Numbered from the stretch's first letter, positions 1-15,982 are shown. The stretch is 34,104 nt of DNA from Comamonadaceae bacterium (GCA_027485285.1 JAIXRH010000041.1:1-34104), one strand, 5' to 3'. The notes: generated by a model not told the origin, from the sequence alone. Numbers and translations: made by a program.

Positions 1-92
1 CGTGATGCGGCGAAAAAGGACTTTGAACCGCCTCGCATCAACTGCGTGCAAGCCTCCAAGTCGTAGGAAAAGGACACGGCGGGAGAATTCAC
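1..92 (-). CDS. crtB: Phytoene synthase, N-terminal fragment (cut by window edge)
   Basis: The minus strand reads from a GTG at 92 into a peptide containing DLEACTQLMRGGSKSFFAAS. This matches the start of bacterial phytoene synthases, which couple two geranylgeranyl-PP molecules into phytoene. Only about 30 residues lie in the window. The gene starts 7 bp after the crtI stop, on the same strand, giving the usual crtIB pair. No good Shine-Dalgarno precedes the GTG. A TTG at 107, overlapping the crtI end, is in the same frame and is the alternative start. The family call rests on one short but characteristic motif (RGGSKSF). Confidence 0.8.
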   Translation of the reverse strand, partial: MNSPAVSFSYDLEACTQLMRGGSKSFFAAS

Positions 93-99
93 ATGTGAA

Positions 100-1680
100 T
101 CAGACAAATGATGTGACATCGGGGACCACCTGTTCAAGCATTTTTGCGGACATCAAAACACTGGGCACGCCTGCGCCAGGCTGGCTACTGGCACCCACCA
201 TGAATAAACCTTTGACGTCTTGGCATCTGTTGTGCGGCCTGAACCAGGCACTTTGAACCAAGATCGGCTCTAGACCAAAACCTGCCCCTTTGTAAGACCA
301 CAAACGGTCTTGAAAGTCTTGCGGGGTGGTGACTTTGGAAGAGACCACATGCTGCTTCAAATCGGGCAACACACTTTCTTGCAGCACGGTCGCAATGGCA
401 TCGCGGTACTGCTCGGAGATGGCGGGCCAATCGGTCTCACTGCTCAAATTGGGCACCACCGACAGCGCATAAAAACTGTCGCAACCCTCAGGCGCAAGGG
501 ATGGATCGGTGGCCGTTGGGCGGTACAAATACAGGCTGAAATCTTTGGACAGCTTGTGGTTTTTGAAAATATCTTGTAGCAAGCCTTTGTAGCGCGGCCC
601 TAAGACCATCATGTGGTGCGGCACATCTTCGTACTTGCGGTTGGTTCCAAAATACCAAACAAATAAGCCAGACGAATACTTGCCTTTGGCAATCCGTTTG
701 TCGGTCCAATGCTTGCGATGCTGTGGCTCAATGAGGTGACGGTATGTCCACGAGGCATCGCCATTGCTCACCACGATGTCGGCAGGCAAATAGTCACCAT
801 TGGCCAATTCAACACCTTTGGCACGGCCGTCTTCTACGCGAATGCGTGTGACGGGCGCGTTATAACGAATCGGCACTTGACGTTCATCAAGCAGCTTCAC
901 CAGCTCGCGCACGATCGCACCCGTACCACCCATGGCAGAGTGCACACCCCAACGGCGCTCCAAGGAATGGATGAGGGAATAAACGCAGGTCACTGAATAA
1001 GGATTGCCCCCGATGAGCAAGGGATGAAAGCTCATCACGATGCGCAATTTGGGATGCTTGATGTGCTGTGCCACCATGCTGTAAATGGAGCGCCAAGCTT
1101 GCATGCGGGCCAAATTGGGCATGGCCTTGATCACGTCACCCATCGTTTCAAATGGCACCATGCCCAGCTCTACAAAACCCAGCTGGAAACATTTTTCAGA
1201 GGCGACCATCAAGTTCTTGAAGCCTTGCACATCTTCAGGGCTGAACTTGGCAATTTGTTCGAGCATCTGCGCGTCGTTGTTGCTGTAGTCAAAGTGCGTG
1301 CCATCATCAAAACGAATGCGGTAGAAAGGCGACATCAAACGCAGATCGACGTGGTCTTTCATTTCTCGCCCACACAGGGTGAACAACTCGGCAATGAGGT
1401 GCGGCAAGGTGATGATGGTGGGGCCCGCATCGAAGGTAAAACCATCTTGCTTGTGCACATACGCGCGGCCACCCGGCGCATCGAGCTTTTCGAGCATTTG
1501 AACGCGATAACCTTTGACGCTCAAACGGATGGCAGCAGCCAAGCCACCGAAGCCGGTGCCAATCACAATGGCCGTGGGTGCACGTTGTCCCAATTCAGAA
1601 CCCGCGCTCGTGCCGTGGGTTTGACCACCGCCACCTTCTGCGCCGCCATCGGTCTTAATTGATTTGTAGAGATTTGTCAT
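100..1680 (-). CDS. crtI: Phytoene desaturase
   Basis: 526-residue FAD-dependent carotenoid desaturase that converts phytoene to neurosporene or lycopene at the membrane. The N-terminal dinucleotide-binding motif GTGFGG (residues 41-46) is followed by an acidic end of the second strand (EKLDAPGGRAY), as in all CrtI enzymes. The C-terminus carries the second conserved flavin segment (FMVGASSQPGAGVPSVLMSA). The ATG at 1680 was chosen because the longer open frame adds a non-conserved Cys/Pro-rich stretch. This start overlaps the puhE stop by 26 bp, so crtI appears to be translated from the end of the bch-puh superoperon. With crtC, crtD, crtF and crtA also present, the expected products are spheroidene and spheroidenone. 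How many desaturation steps this enzyme performs cannot be read from sequence. Confidence 0.95.
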   Translation of the reverse strand: MTNLYKSIKTDGGAEGGGGQTHGTSAGSELGQRAPTAIVIGTGFGGLAAAIRLSVKGYRVQMLEKLDAPGGRAYVHKQDGFTFDAGPTIITLPHLIAELFTLCGREMKDHVDLRLMSPFYRIRFDDGTHFDYSNNDAQMLEQIAKFSPEDVQGFKNLMVASEKCFQLGFVELGMVPFETMGDVIKAMPNLARMQAWRSIYSMVAQHIKHPKLRIVMSFHPLLIGGNPYSVTCVYSLIHSLERRWGVHSAMGGTGAIVRELVKLLDERQVPIRYNAPVTRIRVEDGRAKGVELANGDYLPADIVVSNGDASWTYRHLIEPQHRKHWTDKRIAKGKYSSGLFVWYFGTNRKYEDVPHHMMVLGPRYKGLLQDIFKNHKLSKDFSLYLYRPTATDPSLAPEGCDSFYALSVVPNLSSETDWPAISEQYRDAIATVLQESVLPDLKQHVVSSKVTTPQDFQDRLWSYKGAGFGLEPILVQSAWFRPHNRCQDVKGLFMVGASSQPGAGVPSVLMSAKMLEQVVPDVTSFV

Positions 1681-2506
1681 GTGAATCCATAGGGGTAGGC
1701 AACACGGGGGACACATGCGCATCAAAAATCACAGGTGATTGCAACGTTTGTTGTTTACGAATTGCCCAGCGCCACAAGGCCGTGGTGTCTAGGGGCAACA
1801 CCAGCATCAGGTGTTCCAAAATGGCCAAAGCCAACATGGTTCCCACCAACACCGCCCCCACCACTTGCGCTGGTGTGGTCGTGGCTTGGGTGGCAAAGTC
1901 CACCAGCACCCACAAACAGGCACTGGCAGTGGCAACCGCAAAAGGAAAAAATGCATTCATACGGCGGCGCTTGAAAAAGCTTTCCAAATAAGCCAAATGG
2001 GCGGGCAAGAATTCTTCACTCAAATTGCGGACACCAAAGAACAGGTTCAATTTCGCACTGGTGCGCATGAGCCACAAGACTAAATAAGTGCCAGTTCCCA
2101 CTTGGTTGGGCGCATCCCAAGTGATGGCCACAATGGCCACGCCCACCATGAGAATCGCCAACTCGTGCCAAAGCACCGCATTGAAGGACGCCACAAATCG
2201 CGGCATGCCTGTTGTGCTTTTCAAGATGGCAGTTTTTTGCGGGCCGGTGATCCAACCCGTCAGAAAACTCAACTCATTCCAACCCCAAGCCAGCAGGGCG
2301 CAGGTGAAAGCGCAATAGGCACCCATGACGCCTGTTTGCTGCGCGGTGTGGGACAAACCCGCTAAGGCGCCCACACAGAGCGCCGAGGAGATCACCAAAC
2401 TCATGGTCACCGCCGTGCGCGACATGCGATTCAAAAGAATCACGATTCCGGTGCTGAACCACCAGATGAAAATCGCAAATCCCAGCGCAATGAAGGTGTC
2501 GGTCAT
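1655..2506 (-). CDS. puhE: Photosynthetic complex assembly protein PuhE (DUF3623)
   Basis: 283-residue polytopic membrane protein with about seven hydrophobic segments. It contains the stretch ending in RTSAKLNLFFGVRN and the following LPAHLAYLESFF, typical of the DUF3623/Orf292 family at the end of puh operons. In Rhodobacter this protein affects assembly or level of the reaction centre; its biochemical role is not settled. It begins 31 bp after the acsF stop, and its C-terminal codons overlap the start of crtI. An AAGG lies directly before the ATG. The family assignment is firm, the function weak. Confidence 0.88.
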   Translation of the reverse strand: MTDTFIALGFAIFIWWFSTGIVILLNRMSRTAVTMSLVISSALCVGALAGLSHTAQQTGVMGAYCAFTCALLAWGWNELSFLTGWITGPQKTAILKSTTGMPRFVASFNAVLWHELAILMVGVAIVAITWDAPNQVGTGTYLVLWLMRTSAKLNLFFGVRNLSEEFLPAHLAYLESFFKRRRMNAFFPFAVATASACLWVLVDFATQATTTPAQVVGAVLVGTMLALAILEHLMLVLPLDTTALWRWAIRKQQTLQSPVIFDAHVSPVLPTPMDSHDKSLQIN

Positions 2507-2537
2507 CCTTGTCTTTCAGTGTCTGTTGGCTACACCA

Positions 2538-3614
2538 TTACCAAGCAGGCACCATGCGAACATCCTCAGGCAGCGCATGGTGCTTGACTGGCAAAAAGTA
2601 CAAGCGGACAAACGTCAGCCCGCCTGAAATGGCCCATCGTGCACGCTGAAGATGTCCCATCAAGCCACCCTTGGCTTTGGCGGCATCCATTTGGGTTTGC
2701 ACGTAGAACAAACGAGACAAGCAAGCCCTAAAGGCTGGGTTGTCGATGTCCAAGCTGACGGGGAAAACTTGCTTGGTAATTTCGTTGGTGATGCGGAACA
2801 CTTCGTAATCGTAAGTGGACGATTCAAGGCCCATCTCTTGATGCAACATGGGACGGCTGTGGTCACGGACAAACATCGTTGCGTAAACAGCCACCAAGAA
2901 AAAGCGAATCCAATACACATTGCCGCCGCGCAGCAAATGTGGGTTGGCACGCATGATCAAGGCGAACGACTCACCGTGGCGAAACTCGTCGTTGCACCAG
3001 CGCTCGAACCAACGGAAGATGGGGTGAAAGCGCTTGTCTGGATTTTTTTCTAATTGACGGTAGATGGTGATGTAGCGGGCGTAACCAATTTTTTCGGACA
3101 AATACGTCGCGTAGAAAATATATTTGGGCTTGAAGTAGGTGTAGGCCTTGGTGCGCTTCAAATCACCTAAGTCAATCCCCAGGCCAAAGTCTTTCAAAGA
3201 CTGGTTGAGAAAACTCGCATGTCGCGATTCATCGCGGGCCATGTAGCGCATCAATTGCTTGATGTCTGGGTTGTCCACATTTTTGAAAATCTCGTTGTAC
3301 AAAATACAGCCCGAGAACTCGGAGGTGAGCGATGAAATCAAAAAGTCTAAAAACTCTTGACGCATTTCTGGGCTGACTTGAGAGAACCTTTCCGCGACTT
3401 CCTTGGCAAATTCTTCATCGCGCTGGAAATGATCGTGGTTGTTGTCACCCTCGTATTCCGCCATCATTTTGTCCCACGCAGCTCGCACAGGTGACATGTC
3501 TAGCTTGTCCATGGCAGCAAAGTCTGTGGTGTAGAAGCGAGGGCTCAGCATGGTGCTTTCAACCGCTTTTTGGGAGGCTTTTTCGGCGCTGTCAATGGTT
3601 GCTGTGGCTTGCAT
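2538..3614 (-). CDS. acsF: Aerobic Mg-protoporphyrin IX monomethyl ester oxidative cyclase
   Basis: 358-residue diiron monooxygenase that forms the isocyclic E ring of (bacterio)chlorophyll using O2 and reductant. The iron-binding carboxylate and histidine motifs are visible: NEIF with Glu108, DESRH (residues 128-132) and NDEFRH (residues 208-213). The length is normal for AcsF. The ATG has a GGAG about 11 bases upstream. The gene sits between puhC and puhE, a position typical of beta- and gammaproteobacterial PGCs. No bchE (radical SAM cyclase) is present in the window, so the local pathway depends on oxygen. A bchE elsewhere in the genome cannot be excluded. Confidence 0.96.
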   Translation of the reverse strand: MQATATIDSAEKASQKAVESTMLSPRFYTTDFAAMDKLDMSPVRAAWDKMMAEYEGDNNHDHFQRDEEFAKEVAERFSQVSPEMRQEFLDFLISSLTSEFSGCILYNEIFKNVDNPDIKQLMRYMARDESRHASFLNQSLKDFGLGIDLGDLKRTKAYTYFKPKYIFYATYLSEKIGYARYITIYRQLEKNPDKRFHPIFRWFERWCNDEFRHGESFALIMRANPHLLRGGNVYWIRFFLVAVYATMFVRDHSRPMLHQEMGLESSTYDYEVFRITNEITKQVFPVSLDIDNPAFRACLSRLFYVQTQMDAAKAKGGLMGHLQRARWAISGGLTFVRLYFLPVKHHALPEDVRMVPAW

Positions 3615-3659
3615 AAAAGGGCACTCCGGCTTATTAGAAAAAAATTACTGCGTTTCTTT

Positions 3660-4127
3660 TTATTCAGGCTTCATGGCGAAGAACCTTGAGAACTCGGCCA
3701 CATTGCTGGGACCGAACGACTCCAAGTCCACACGCTGCCCAGTGCTGGGATCAAACAAAGTGACACGGCCATCGACTCGCGCAATCAACTCAAAAGGCGC
3801 GGCAGAACCAATGCCTCTTGAATATCGCTCTCGAGATAAAGCGCGCAGCGCACCTCTGACAAAACCTTGCTCGCCGTGCAAGACCGTCAAGGTTTCACCC
3901 GTCACGCCGTCCTCCACACGAACACCACCGTCTTTGTGATCTTGGAAAACAAGTGAGCGTTGCAGCGTAGGCGCTGCAGCCTTTTGATCTGGGCCGTTAC
4001 CGGTGATGCGAATCAAGCCGACTGAGATGAGTGAGAACGCCATGATTGCGGCCGCGCAATACAAAACCCACTGAGGAAAGTGATCCGGTGTGGCTTTGCG
4101 CGCCAAAGTGGATGCGTGTGCGTTCAT
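3660..4127 (-). CDS. puhC: Photosynthetic complex assembly protein PuhC
   Basis: 155-residue protein with a short cytoplasmic N-terminus, one transmembrane helix (about residues 21-40, containing YCAAAIMAFSLISVGLIRI) and a periplasmic domain. The periplasmic part contains LHGEQGFVRGALRALSRER and LIARVDGRVTLFDPSTG, characteristic of PuhC. The family is needed for normal assembly of the RC-LH1 core in Rhodobacter. The ATG at 4127 overlaps the puhB stop as ATGA, so this start is preferred over the longer frame. The next gene is acsF, after a 45 bp gap. Confidence 0.9.
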   Translation of the reverse strand: MNAHASTLARKATPDHFPQWVLYCAAAIMAFSLISVGLIRITGNGPDQKAAAPTLQRSLVFQDHKDGGVRVEDGVTGETLTVLHGEQGFVRGALRALSRERYSRGIGSAAPFELIARVDGRVTLFDPSTGQRVDLESFGPSNVAEFSRFFAMKPE

Positions 4128-4795
4128 GTCAGACTCACTTGCAAGTTTTGGTTCTTGGGTTGGCCAACCTGAACGCTTGGGGTTGCATTGGCTGCCAAAC
4201 CTGTGGTTTGGGTCCAAGCATCTCGCAACTTCTCAGAAACCATTTGCACATCGGGGATGGCACGCAGCGTGGGTTCTGGCTTGGTCATGCGCCAAGGCCG
4301 CACACTGGGCCACAAATGAACCCAAGCAATGCGGTCTGAACCTTTCAAAGCCAGAGAAATGTCACCGAAGCCGCTGTGCAACATGCGGACATCCGCCGCT
4401 GCCAATTGCTTCAATGGCAAGTTGAACGACACGGTAAACACAATGCCCAAACGCATGACCACGCGCTTGTTGGTCAAGGTGTAGACCGTCGTGCGAGAAG
4501 TCATGTAAGCCATCATCCAAACAGAACCGAGACCGATCAGAGCCAATGGCGCAATCCATTTGATCGACAGCAGCACCGCCATCACACCAGCACCTTCTTC
4601 GAAGGCAGGCCACGCGCATGCAGCAATGAGCAACGCAAAATAAATGGCAAGTTTTTTGATGTGAAAGGCTGATGAGGCCAACGCCGCTACATCTGGCGAA
4701 CCCTGCCAAACAATGAATTCATCCAGGGGCAATCTCTCAGGCAAGCCGTACTGGGGTTCAAACTCGTATTCATGGCCAAGGTTTTCGATCGGCAT
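4124..4795 (-). CDS. puhB: Photosynthetic complex assembly protein PuhB
   Basis: 223-residue membrane protein. The N-terminus (EYEFEPQYGLPERLP, then DEFIVWQGSP) is the family signature. Hydrophobic helices at about residues 45-65 and 70-95 are followed by a PH-like domain (TVYTLTNKRVVMRLGI). PuhB acts as a reaction-centre assembly factor at the inner membrane in Rhodobacter. It lies 53 bp after puhA and is coupled to puhC by a 4-base ATGA overlap. The C-terminal 30 residues are polar and low in conservation. Confidence 0.92.
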   Translation of the reverse strand: MPIENLGHEYEFEPQYGLPERLPLDEFIVWQGSPDVAALASSAFHIKKLAIYFALLIAACAWPAFEEGAGVMAVLLSIKWIAPLALIGLGSVWMMAYMTSRTTVYTLTNKRVVMRLGIVFTVSFNLPLKQLAAADVRMLHSGFGDISLALKGSDRIAWVHLWPSVRPWRMTKPEPTLRAIPDVQMVSEKLRDAWTQTTGLAANATPSVQVGQPKNQNLQVSLT

Positions 4796-4848
4796 TTTGG
4801 TTCCTCAACAGCAATTCATTTCACCATTCATGGCAAAGGAAAAAATTT

Positions 4849-5610
4849 TTAAAGCAGTGGCTCACCGCGCTTGGCATCGGCATACAAGGTGCCTCCGCCG
4901 TAGTAAGCACTGATTTTTTCTTCTTCCAATTTGGTGATTTGGTCTGGGTTTCTCAACGCTGGCACAGCCGCAAAATGACGCGCGTACACAGCATGCACTT
5001 CAACTTGATTTCTGCGAATCAGGGAAAACGTGATGGGTAACAGAACAGTTCGGCCACCATCGATTTCGACTTCCAAATAACGGAACATCATTTCAGCGGA
5101 ATCAATCCAAATGTCTTTGACCGTGCCACCTTGTTTGCCGTCGCCAGCCATCACGGGCAAACCGCGCGGATCGACATCTTGCTTTGCAACGGAGTAGTCG
5201 CTGGCGATGCGCAAGGGTTGAATCAGTGGCACACCGTGCGTTGTCATTTCTGGAACATCTTCGCGCATGGTGTACGCGCCTGGCCCCACAGCTGCGGTCA
5301 TGGCGTCACCTCTTGGCTCAATCGGCGAACCAGAAGTGCGCCCCGTTGCCACAGCGTTGTAGGCGGGCTCTTTGCGTGCGAGGTCTGGCACAGTGACGGT
5401 TTTTCCGCTCTCGAGCAAGAAAGTTTTGGGGGATGGAATAGGGAACCCTTTGCCCACTGCGCGTCCGCCGCTGCTGGTCTCCAAGGGGTATCCCTCACGA
5501 TGGTTTTCCATCACGAGATACCAAATCAGACCCGCGAAAAATATCCAAAATACGTAAAGCAGTATTTGGGCTAAATCGACGTAGCCAGTGATGTTGCCTA
5601 CTGTTTGCAT
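4849..5610 (-). CDS. puhA: Photosynthetic reaction centre H subunit
   Basis: 253-residue H subunit, a single-helix protein that caps the cytoplasmic face of the L/M core and guides protons to QB. The N-terminus MQTVGNITGYVDLAQ, the helix at about residues 12-33 and the following ENHREGYPLE segment are classic. The PRC-barrel-like cytoplasmic part includes KDIWIDSAEMMFRYLEV. The ATG at 5610 was chosen because it matches the usual H-subunit start and follows an AAGGAGA Shine-Dalgarno; a longer frame reaches 5631. The gene follows lhaA by 21 bp. Confidence 0.96.
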   Translation of the reverse strand: MQTVGNITGYVDLAQILLYVFWIFFAGLIWYLVMENHREGYPLETSSGGRAVGKGFPIPSPKTFLLESGKTVTVPDLARKEPAYNAVATGRTSGSPIEPRGDAMTAAVGPGAYTMREDVPEMTTHGVPLIQPLRIASDYSVAKQDVDPRGLPVMAGDGKQGGTVKDIWIDSAEMMFRYLEVEIDGGRTVLLPITFSLIRRNQVEVHAVYARHFAAVPALRNPDQITKLEEEKISAYYGGGTLYADAKRGEPLL

Positions 5611-5631
5611 AATGACTTCTCCTTTGAACAA

Positions 5632-7068
5632 CTAAATGTGTGACTCGGTCAAGCCGAGGGTTGATGGGACAACGGGCGACAAAGCGATGCTGCGTTTGAC
5701 CAAGGGCCCCACAGCAATCAGGGTGAGGAACAACAAAAGCATTTCGACGTGGTAGACCATGCTGTAAGCCACTGAGGGGTCGGTCAACCCCTCCCCCAAT
5801 AGACCTTGAGCGCTGAGCGTGTTTGCGGCATCTCGCAAAGCACCGCCTAGGAACATGGACAAACCAGCGGCTGCGGCTTGCACCGCACCCCAAGCGCCCA
5901 AGGCCAAACCGACATAGGCTGCCTCAAGGCGCATGGCCGTGAACAAAGTACCAACCGCAAACAAGCCGCCACCAAAACCAATGCCAAAAGCGCCCAGCCT
6001 GAATAACCAACCCGCATCCAACGGGGCTGAAAAAATCACGGCTGAAAATGCTGGCAATCCAGCCAAGGCACCATAGGCAGCCAAACGCATGGGGTCTATG
6101 CCTTTGGACAATTGGCGGCCACCGACAAAAAACCCCAACAAACCACCACCTGACAACATGGCCGTCAGCGCACTGGTGGCGCCGACGCTCAAATGCAAAA
6201 TTTCACCGCCATAAGGCTCCAGCACGATGTCTTGCATGTTGAAAGCCATGGTGCCCAGCGCAGTGGCCCACAAAAAACGCTTGGCGTTGGGGATGGCGAT
6301 GAATTCAGCCCACACGGCTGTGAAGGGGCGACGAATTTCGTTCTTCATGGCATTCACACGCGCATTGTTGCGAGGCTCTTGTTTCCAAAGGGCCGCCCCG
6401 TTGAGCAACAACACCACCAGGGCTGTGCCTTGCACGACTTGCACCAAAATTTCTGGTGTGAAGTTAGCCAGTAAAAAGCTGTAGGCCAAACTGCCGAACA
6501 CGGCCCCCACCAAGAGCATGGTGTACATCAAGGCCACCACGCGCGGCCGTGTCTCCTCGCTGGCTTGGTCGGTGGCCAAGGCGAGCCCTGCGGTTTGCGA
6601 GGTTTGCAAACCTGCACCGACCATCAAGAATGCAATGGCAGCAGCGCCTTGACCGACCCAGTCAGGCACAGCGACTTGCCCACCCCCCGACAAGACCAGC
6701 AAAGCAAACGGCATGACCGCCAGCCCCAAGAATTGAATCAGAGTGCCGCCCCACATATAGGGCACCCGACGCCATCCGAAGGCGGAGATATGAATATCCG
6801 ACTGATAACCCGTGACAGCGCGAAACGGCGCGACCAAAAGGGGCAGCGCCAACATCAACGACACCAACCAAGCGGGCACCAACAATTCAACAATCATGAC
6901 GCGGTTCAGCGTGCCGATCATCAAGGCGGTGGTGATGCCCATGGTGAACTTGAACAACGACAACCGCAACAAACGCGCCATGGGCAAGCCAGGGCTGGCC
7001 ACGTCAGCGAACGGCAGCCAACTCGCAGGCAATTGCTTGGCAAACTTGGCAAACGTTTTGGCTCTCAT
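5632..7068 (-). CDS. lhaA: LhaA: BCD-family (PucC-type) LH1 assembly / bacteriochlorophyll delivery protein
   Basis: 478-residue major-facilitator-like membrane protein with about 12 helices. It contains the BCD-family signature GTLNRVMIVEL and the conserved loop TGYQSDIHISAFGWRRVPYMW. LhaA is thought to help deliver bacteriochlorophyll to, or assemble, LH1. Its place directly upstream of puhA matches lhaA (ORF F1696) rather than the LH2-linked pucC. The ATG at 7068 overlaps the bchM stop as ATGA. A longer frame to 7134 lies inside bchM and is not conserved. Confidence 0.92.
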   Translation of the reverse strand: MRAKTFAKFAKQLPASWLPFADVASPGLPMARLLRLSLFKFTMGITTALMIGTLNRVMIVELLVPAWLVSLMLALPLLVAPFRAVTGYQSDIHISAFGWRRVPYMWGGTLIQFLGLAVMPFALLVLSGGGQVAVPDWVGQGAAAIAFLMVGAGLQTSQTAGLALATDQASEETRPRVVALMYTMLLVGAVFGSLAYSFLLANFTPEILVQVVQGTALVVLLLNGAALWKQEPRNNARVNAMKNEIRRPFTAVWAEFIAIPNAKRFLWATALGTMAFNMQDIVLEPYGGEILHLSVGATSALTAMLSGGGLLGFFVGGRQLSKGIDPMRLAAYGALAGLPAFSAVIFSAPLDAGWLFRLGAFGIGFGGGLFAVGTLFTAMRLEAAYVGLALGAWGAVQAAAAGLSMFLGGALRDAANTLSAQGLLGEGLTDPSVAYSMVYHVEMLLLFLTLIAVGPLVKRSIALSPVVPSTLGLTESHI

Positions 7069-7763
7069 GCGCGTACCCACTCCATCGCTTTGGATTTGTA
7101 AAAACCACTGGACACTTTGTGAGCGCGGGCGCATTGCCAGTCATTCAATGATGGATGCTGCTTCATGAGTTCAGCAATGCGTGTCTCAGCCATCGGTTCT
7201 AGCCAAGGTGCACGGTCGCCCCTGGGCAACAAACGCCCCACAGAAATCATCAAGGCCAACATGGGCGTGCGAGGTGCAAAGGTAAACACAATGGACTTGC
7301 TGGTGCGTTCAGCCAATTGAGCCAGTGCATGGACAGCATCTTCGGTGTCATAGTGAATGATGGAATCCATCGCCACCACATGGTCAAAGTGACCCAAGCC
7401 TTTGTCGAGCATGTCACCGCTGTGAAATTCCACCAAGTGCGCCACATCCGACGGGATTCTTTCCCGCGCCAAATCCACCAAGGTGGGCGACAAATCAATG
7501 GCCACCACTTCAGCGCCCAAACGGGCAGCCTCAACCGCCAAAGCACCCGTGCCGCAGCCTGCGTCCAAAATGCGTTTGCCCTTGAGGTCCTGACCCAACC
7601 ATGACACCAAGGTTGAGCGCATTTGATCGCGCCCAGCCCGCACCGTGGCGCGAATGCGGCCCACTGGCGCATCAGAGGTCAAAGTGGCCCAGGCTGCAGC
7701 GGCTGTCCGATCGAAATAGTTTTCGATTTGGCCGCGGCGTTGTTCGTAAGTGATGTCCGTCAT
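7065..7763 (-). CDS. bchM: Mg-protoporphyrin IX O-methyltransferase
   Basis: 232-residue SAM-dependent methyltransferase that esterifies the C13 propionate of Mg-protoporphyrin IX, just before the cyclase step. The SAM motif DAGCGTG is at residues 67-73, with an acidic strand end (VVAIDLSP) after it. The N-terminus YEQRRGQIENYFDRTAAAAW is the BchM signature. The start lies 10 bp after the bchL stop. The stop overlaps lhaA by ATGA. It is placed next to bchH (chelatase) and in the same operon as acsF, the enzymes acting before and after it. Confidence 0.95.
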   Translation of the reverse strand: MTDITYEQRRGQIENYFDRTAAAAWATLTSDAPVGRIRATVRAGRDQMRSTLVSWLGQDLKGKRILDAGCGTGALAVEAARLGAEVVAIDLSPTLVDLARERIPSDVAHLVEFHSGDMLDKGLGHFDHVVAMDSIIHYDTEDAVHALAQLAERTSKSIVFTFAPRTPMLALMISVGRLLPRGDRAPWLEPMAETRIAELMKQHPSLNDWQCARAHKVSSGFYKSKAMEWVRA

Positions 7764-7773
7764 GATTCAAATC

Positions 7774-12476
<4,703 letters not shown>

Positions 12477-14044
12477 ACAGTGTCTCCGTCGTGATCACCG
12501 AGATGCCACGCTCAGTGGCGTATTTCTCGGTATTTCTCCGGGCTTTGCCGCGCACGAAAAAAGGAATTTTTTTGAGTTCTTTTTCTGCACCTGCATCCCA
12601 AGCAGATGTGACGATGATTTCAGGCGTGTTGACAGCGGAGGTCTGCTCTGAATGCACCGTCGCAGCCGTAATGGCTGCCGCTTGCATGCTTTGCGCATGC
12701 ACGCCCCCGCCCAAGTGAGAGGGCGCTGCGTCCTCATGAAACTCTGAGTCACCTCTGAACATGCCAATCAAATGTTCCTCAAGGCCCATCATGAGGGGAT
12801 GCACCCACGTGTCAAACAACACGTTGGCCCCCTCAAATCCCATTTGCGGTGAGTACCTTGCAGGGAAATCTTGCACATGAACAGGCGCAGAGATAACCGC
12901 GCATGGCACACCCAAACGCTTGGCAATGTGCCGCTCCATTTGCGTGCCCAGCACCAATTCGGGGTTCAAGGCAGCGATGCACGCTTCAATTTCTAAGTAG
13001 TCATCACTGATCAAGGCCTCGACGCCATACAGACTGGCCGCCTCTCTCACCTCACGCGCAAACTCGCGGCTGTAAGTGCCAATGCCTACCACTGCAAAGC
13101 CCATCTCTTGGGCTGCGACGCGTGCAGCTGCCACAGCGTGTGTGGCATCACCAAAGACAAACACACGCTTGCCTGTCAGGTAGGTGGAATCGACAGAACG
13201 GGCATACCACGCCGCACGCGAGACCGCTTTCTCAAGCGCTGCATCGGCATCAAGCCCCGCCAAAAGGGCCACTTCACGCACAAACTCACGCGTGGCGGAA
13301 TGGCCCATGGGGATGGTTTTGGTGAATGGTTGACCGAAACTGCGCTTCAACCACTGCGCACTCAAGTTGGCAATCTCAGGGTAGAGCACCACATTGAAAT
13401 CTGCATCGGCCAAGCGGGCAATGTCAGCAGGTGTCGCAGAGAGTGGCGCCACCACGTTGATGTCAACGCCCATGTCGGTCAGCAGTTTGCTGATTTCGGC
13501 CACATCATCGCGGTGCCTGAAGCCCAAGGCGGTGGGCCCCAAAATGTTGCAGCGAGGCTTGGCAGATTCCGATTTTTGATGGGCGTCTTTTGGCAGCGCC
13601 AAGTTGCGAACCAACTGGTAAAAAGTTTCGGAAGCGCCCCAGTTTTCTTTGCGCTGGTAGGACGGCAACTCCAAGGCAACCACTGGAATTGGCAGGTTGA
13701 GTGCTTTGCACAAGCCACCTGGGTCGTCTTGAATGAGTTCAGCGGTGCAAGACGAGCCCACCAGCATGGCTTTGGGCGAAAAACGTTCAAAAGCTTCGCG
13801 GGCGGCGGTTTTGAAAAGCTCGGCCGTATCGCCACCCAAATCACGCGCTTGAAAGGTGGTGTAGGTCACAGGTGGACGTTTGGGCAAACGCTCGATCATG
13901 GTGAACAACAAATCTGCGTAGGTATCGCCCTGAGGCGCATGCAAGACATAGTGCACATCTTCCATGGCGGTGGCCACACGCATCGCGCCCACGTGTGGCG
14001 GTCCTTCGTAGGTCCAGAGTGTGAGTTGCATGGCCGTGATTCCT

Positions 14045-15834
<1,790 letters not shown>

Positions 15835-15867
15835 GACACGCTTTCATTTCAAATGAACTGACGCAAC

Positions 15868-15894
15868 TTTATAGTGCGAAGATGCATGTGTCAA
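15868..15894 (-). promoter_or_regulatory. Candidate sigma-70 promoter of bchF operon
   Basis: On the minus strand TTGACA (15894-15889) is followed after 15 bases by TATAAA (15873-15868), about 34 bp before the bchF ATG. The -35 hexamer is one half of a TGT-N12-ACA operator, which fits repression by occlusion. The 15-base spacer is shorter than the usual 17, so the exact -10 is uncertain. Confidence 0.5.
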
Positions 15895-15906
15895 TCTTAA
15901 TTGACA
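15889..15906. promoter_or_regulatory. PpsR/CrtJ-type operator (bchF side)
   Basis: TGTCAATCTTAATTGACA is a perfect TGT-N12-ACA palindrome with 7-bp arms. It is the established binding motif for PpsR/CrtJ repressors of photosynthesis genes. It lies in the 118-148 bp divergent region between bchF and the first cobalamin-binding regulator gene, close to ppsR itself. Confidence 0.85.
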
Positions 15907-15913
15907 ATTTATT

Positions 15914-15931
15914 TGTTAACTAGGGATTACA
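15914..15931. promoter_or_regulatory. PpsR/CrtJ-type operator (regulator side)
   Basis: TGTTAACTAGGGATTACA fits TGT-N12-ACA, with weaker inner symmetry. It starts 7 bp after the neighbouring perfect operator, so the two half-sites lie on nearly the same DNA face, the spacing known for cooperative CrtJ tetramer binding. It is closer to the plus-strand regulator gene and may give autoregulation. Confidence 0.75.
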
Positions 15932-15982
15932 CTTAACGAGTATCAGTGCCACTTGCATGAAACTAGACGGGTCGGTTCAAAG

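Noticed and set aside
2-256. Plus-strand open frame at the left edge
   Set aside because: Antisense to the crtB start and the crtI end; both minus-strand genes are supported by family motifs.
1024-1662. Plus-strand open frame of 212 codons
   Set aside because: Antisense to crtI with no recognisable domain; crtI is clearly the coding strand.
6565-7101. Plus-strand open frame of 178 codons
   Set aside because: Antisense to lhaA and extremely Gln/Arg/His rich, a reverse reading of a hydrophobic membrane protein.
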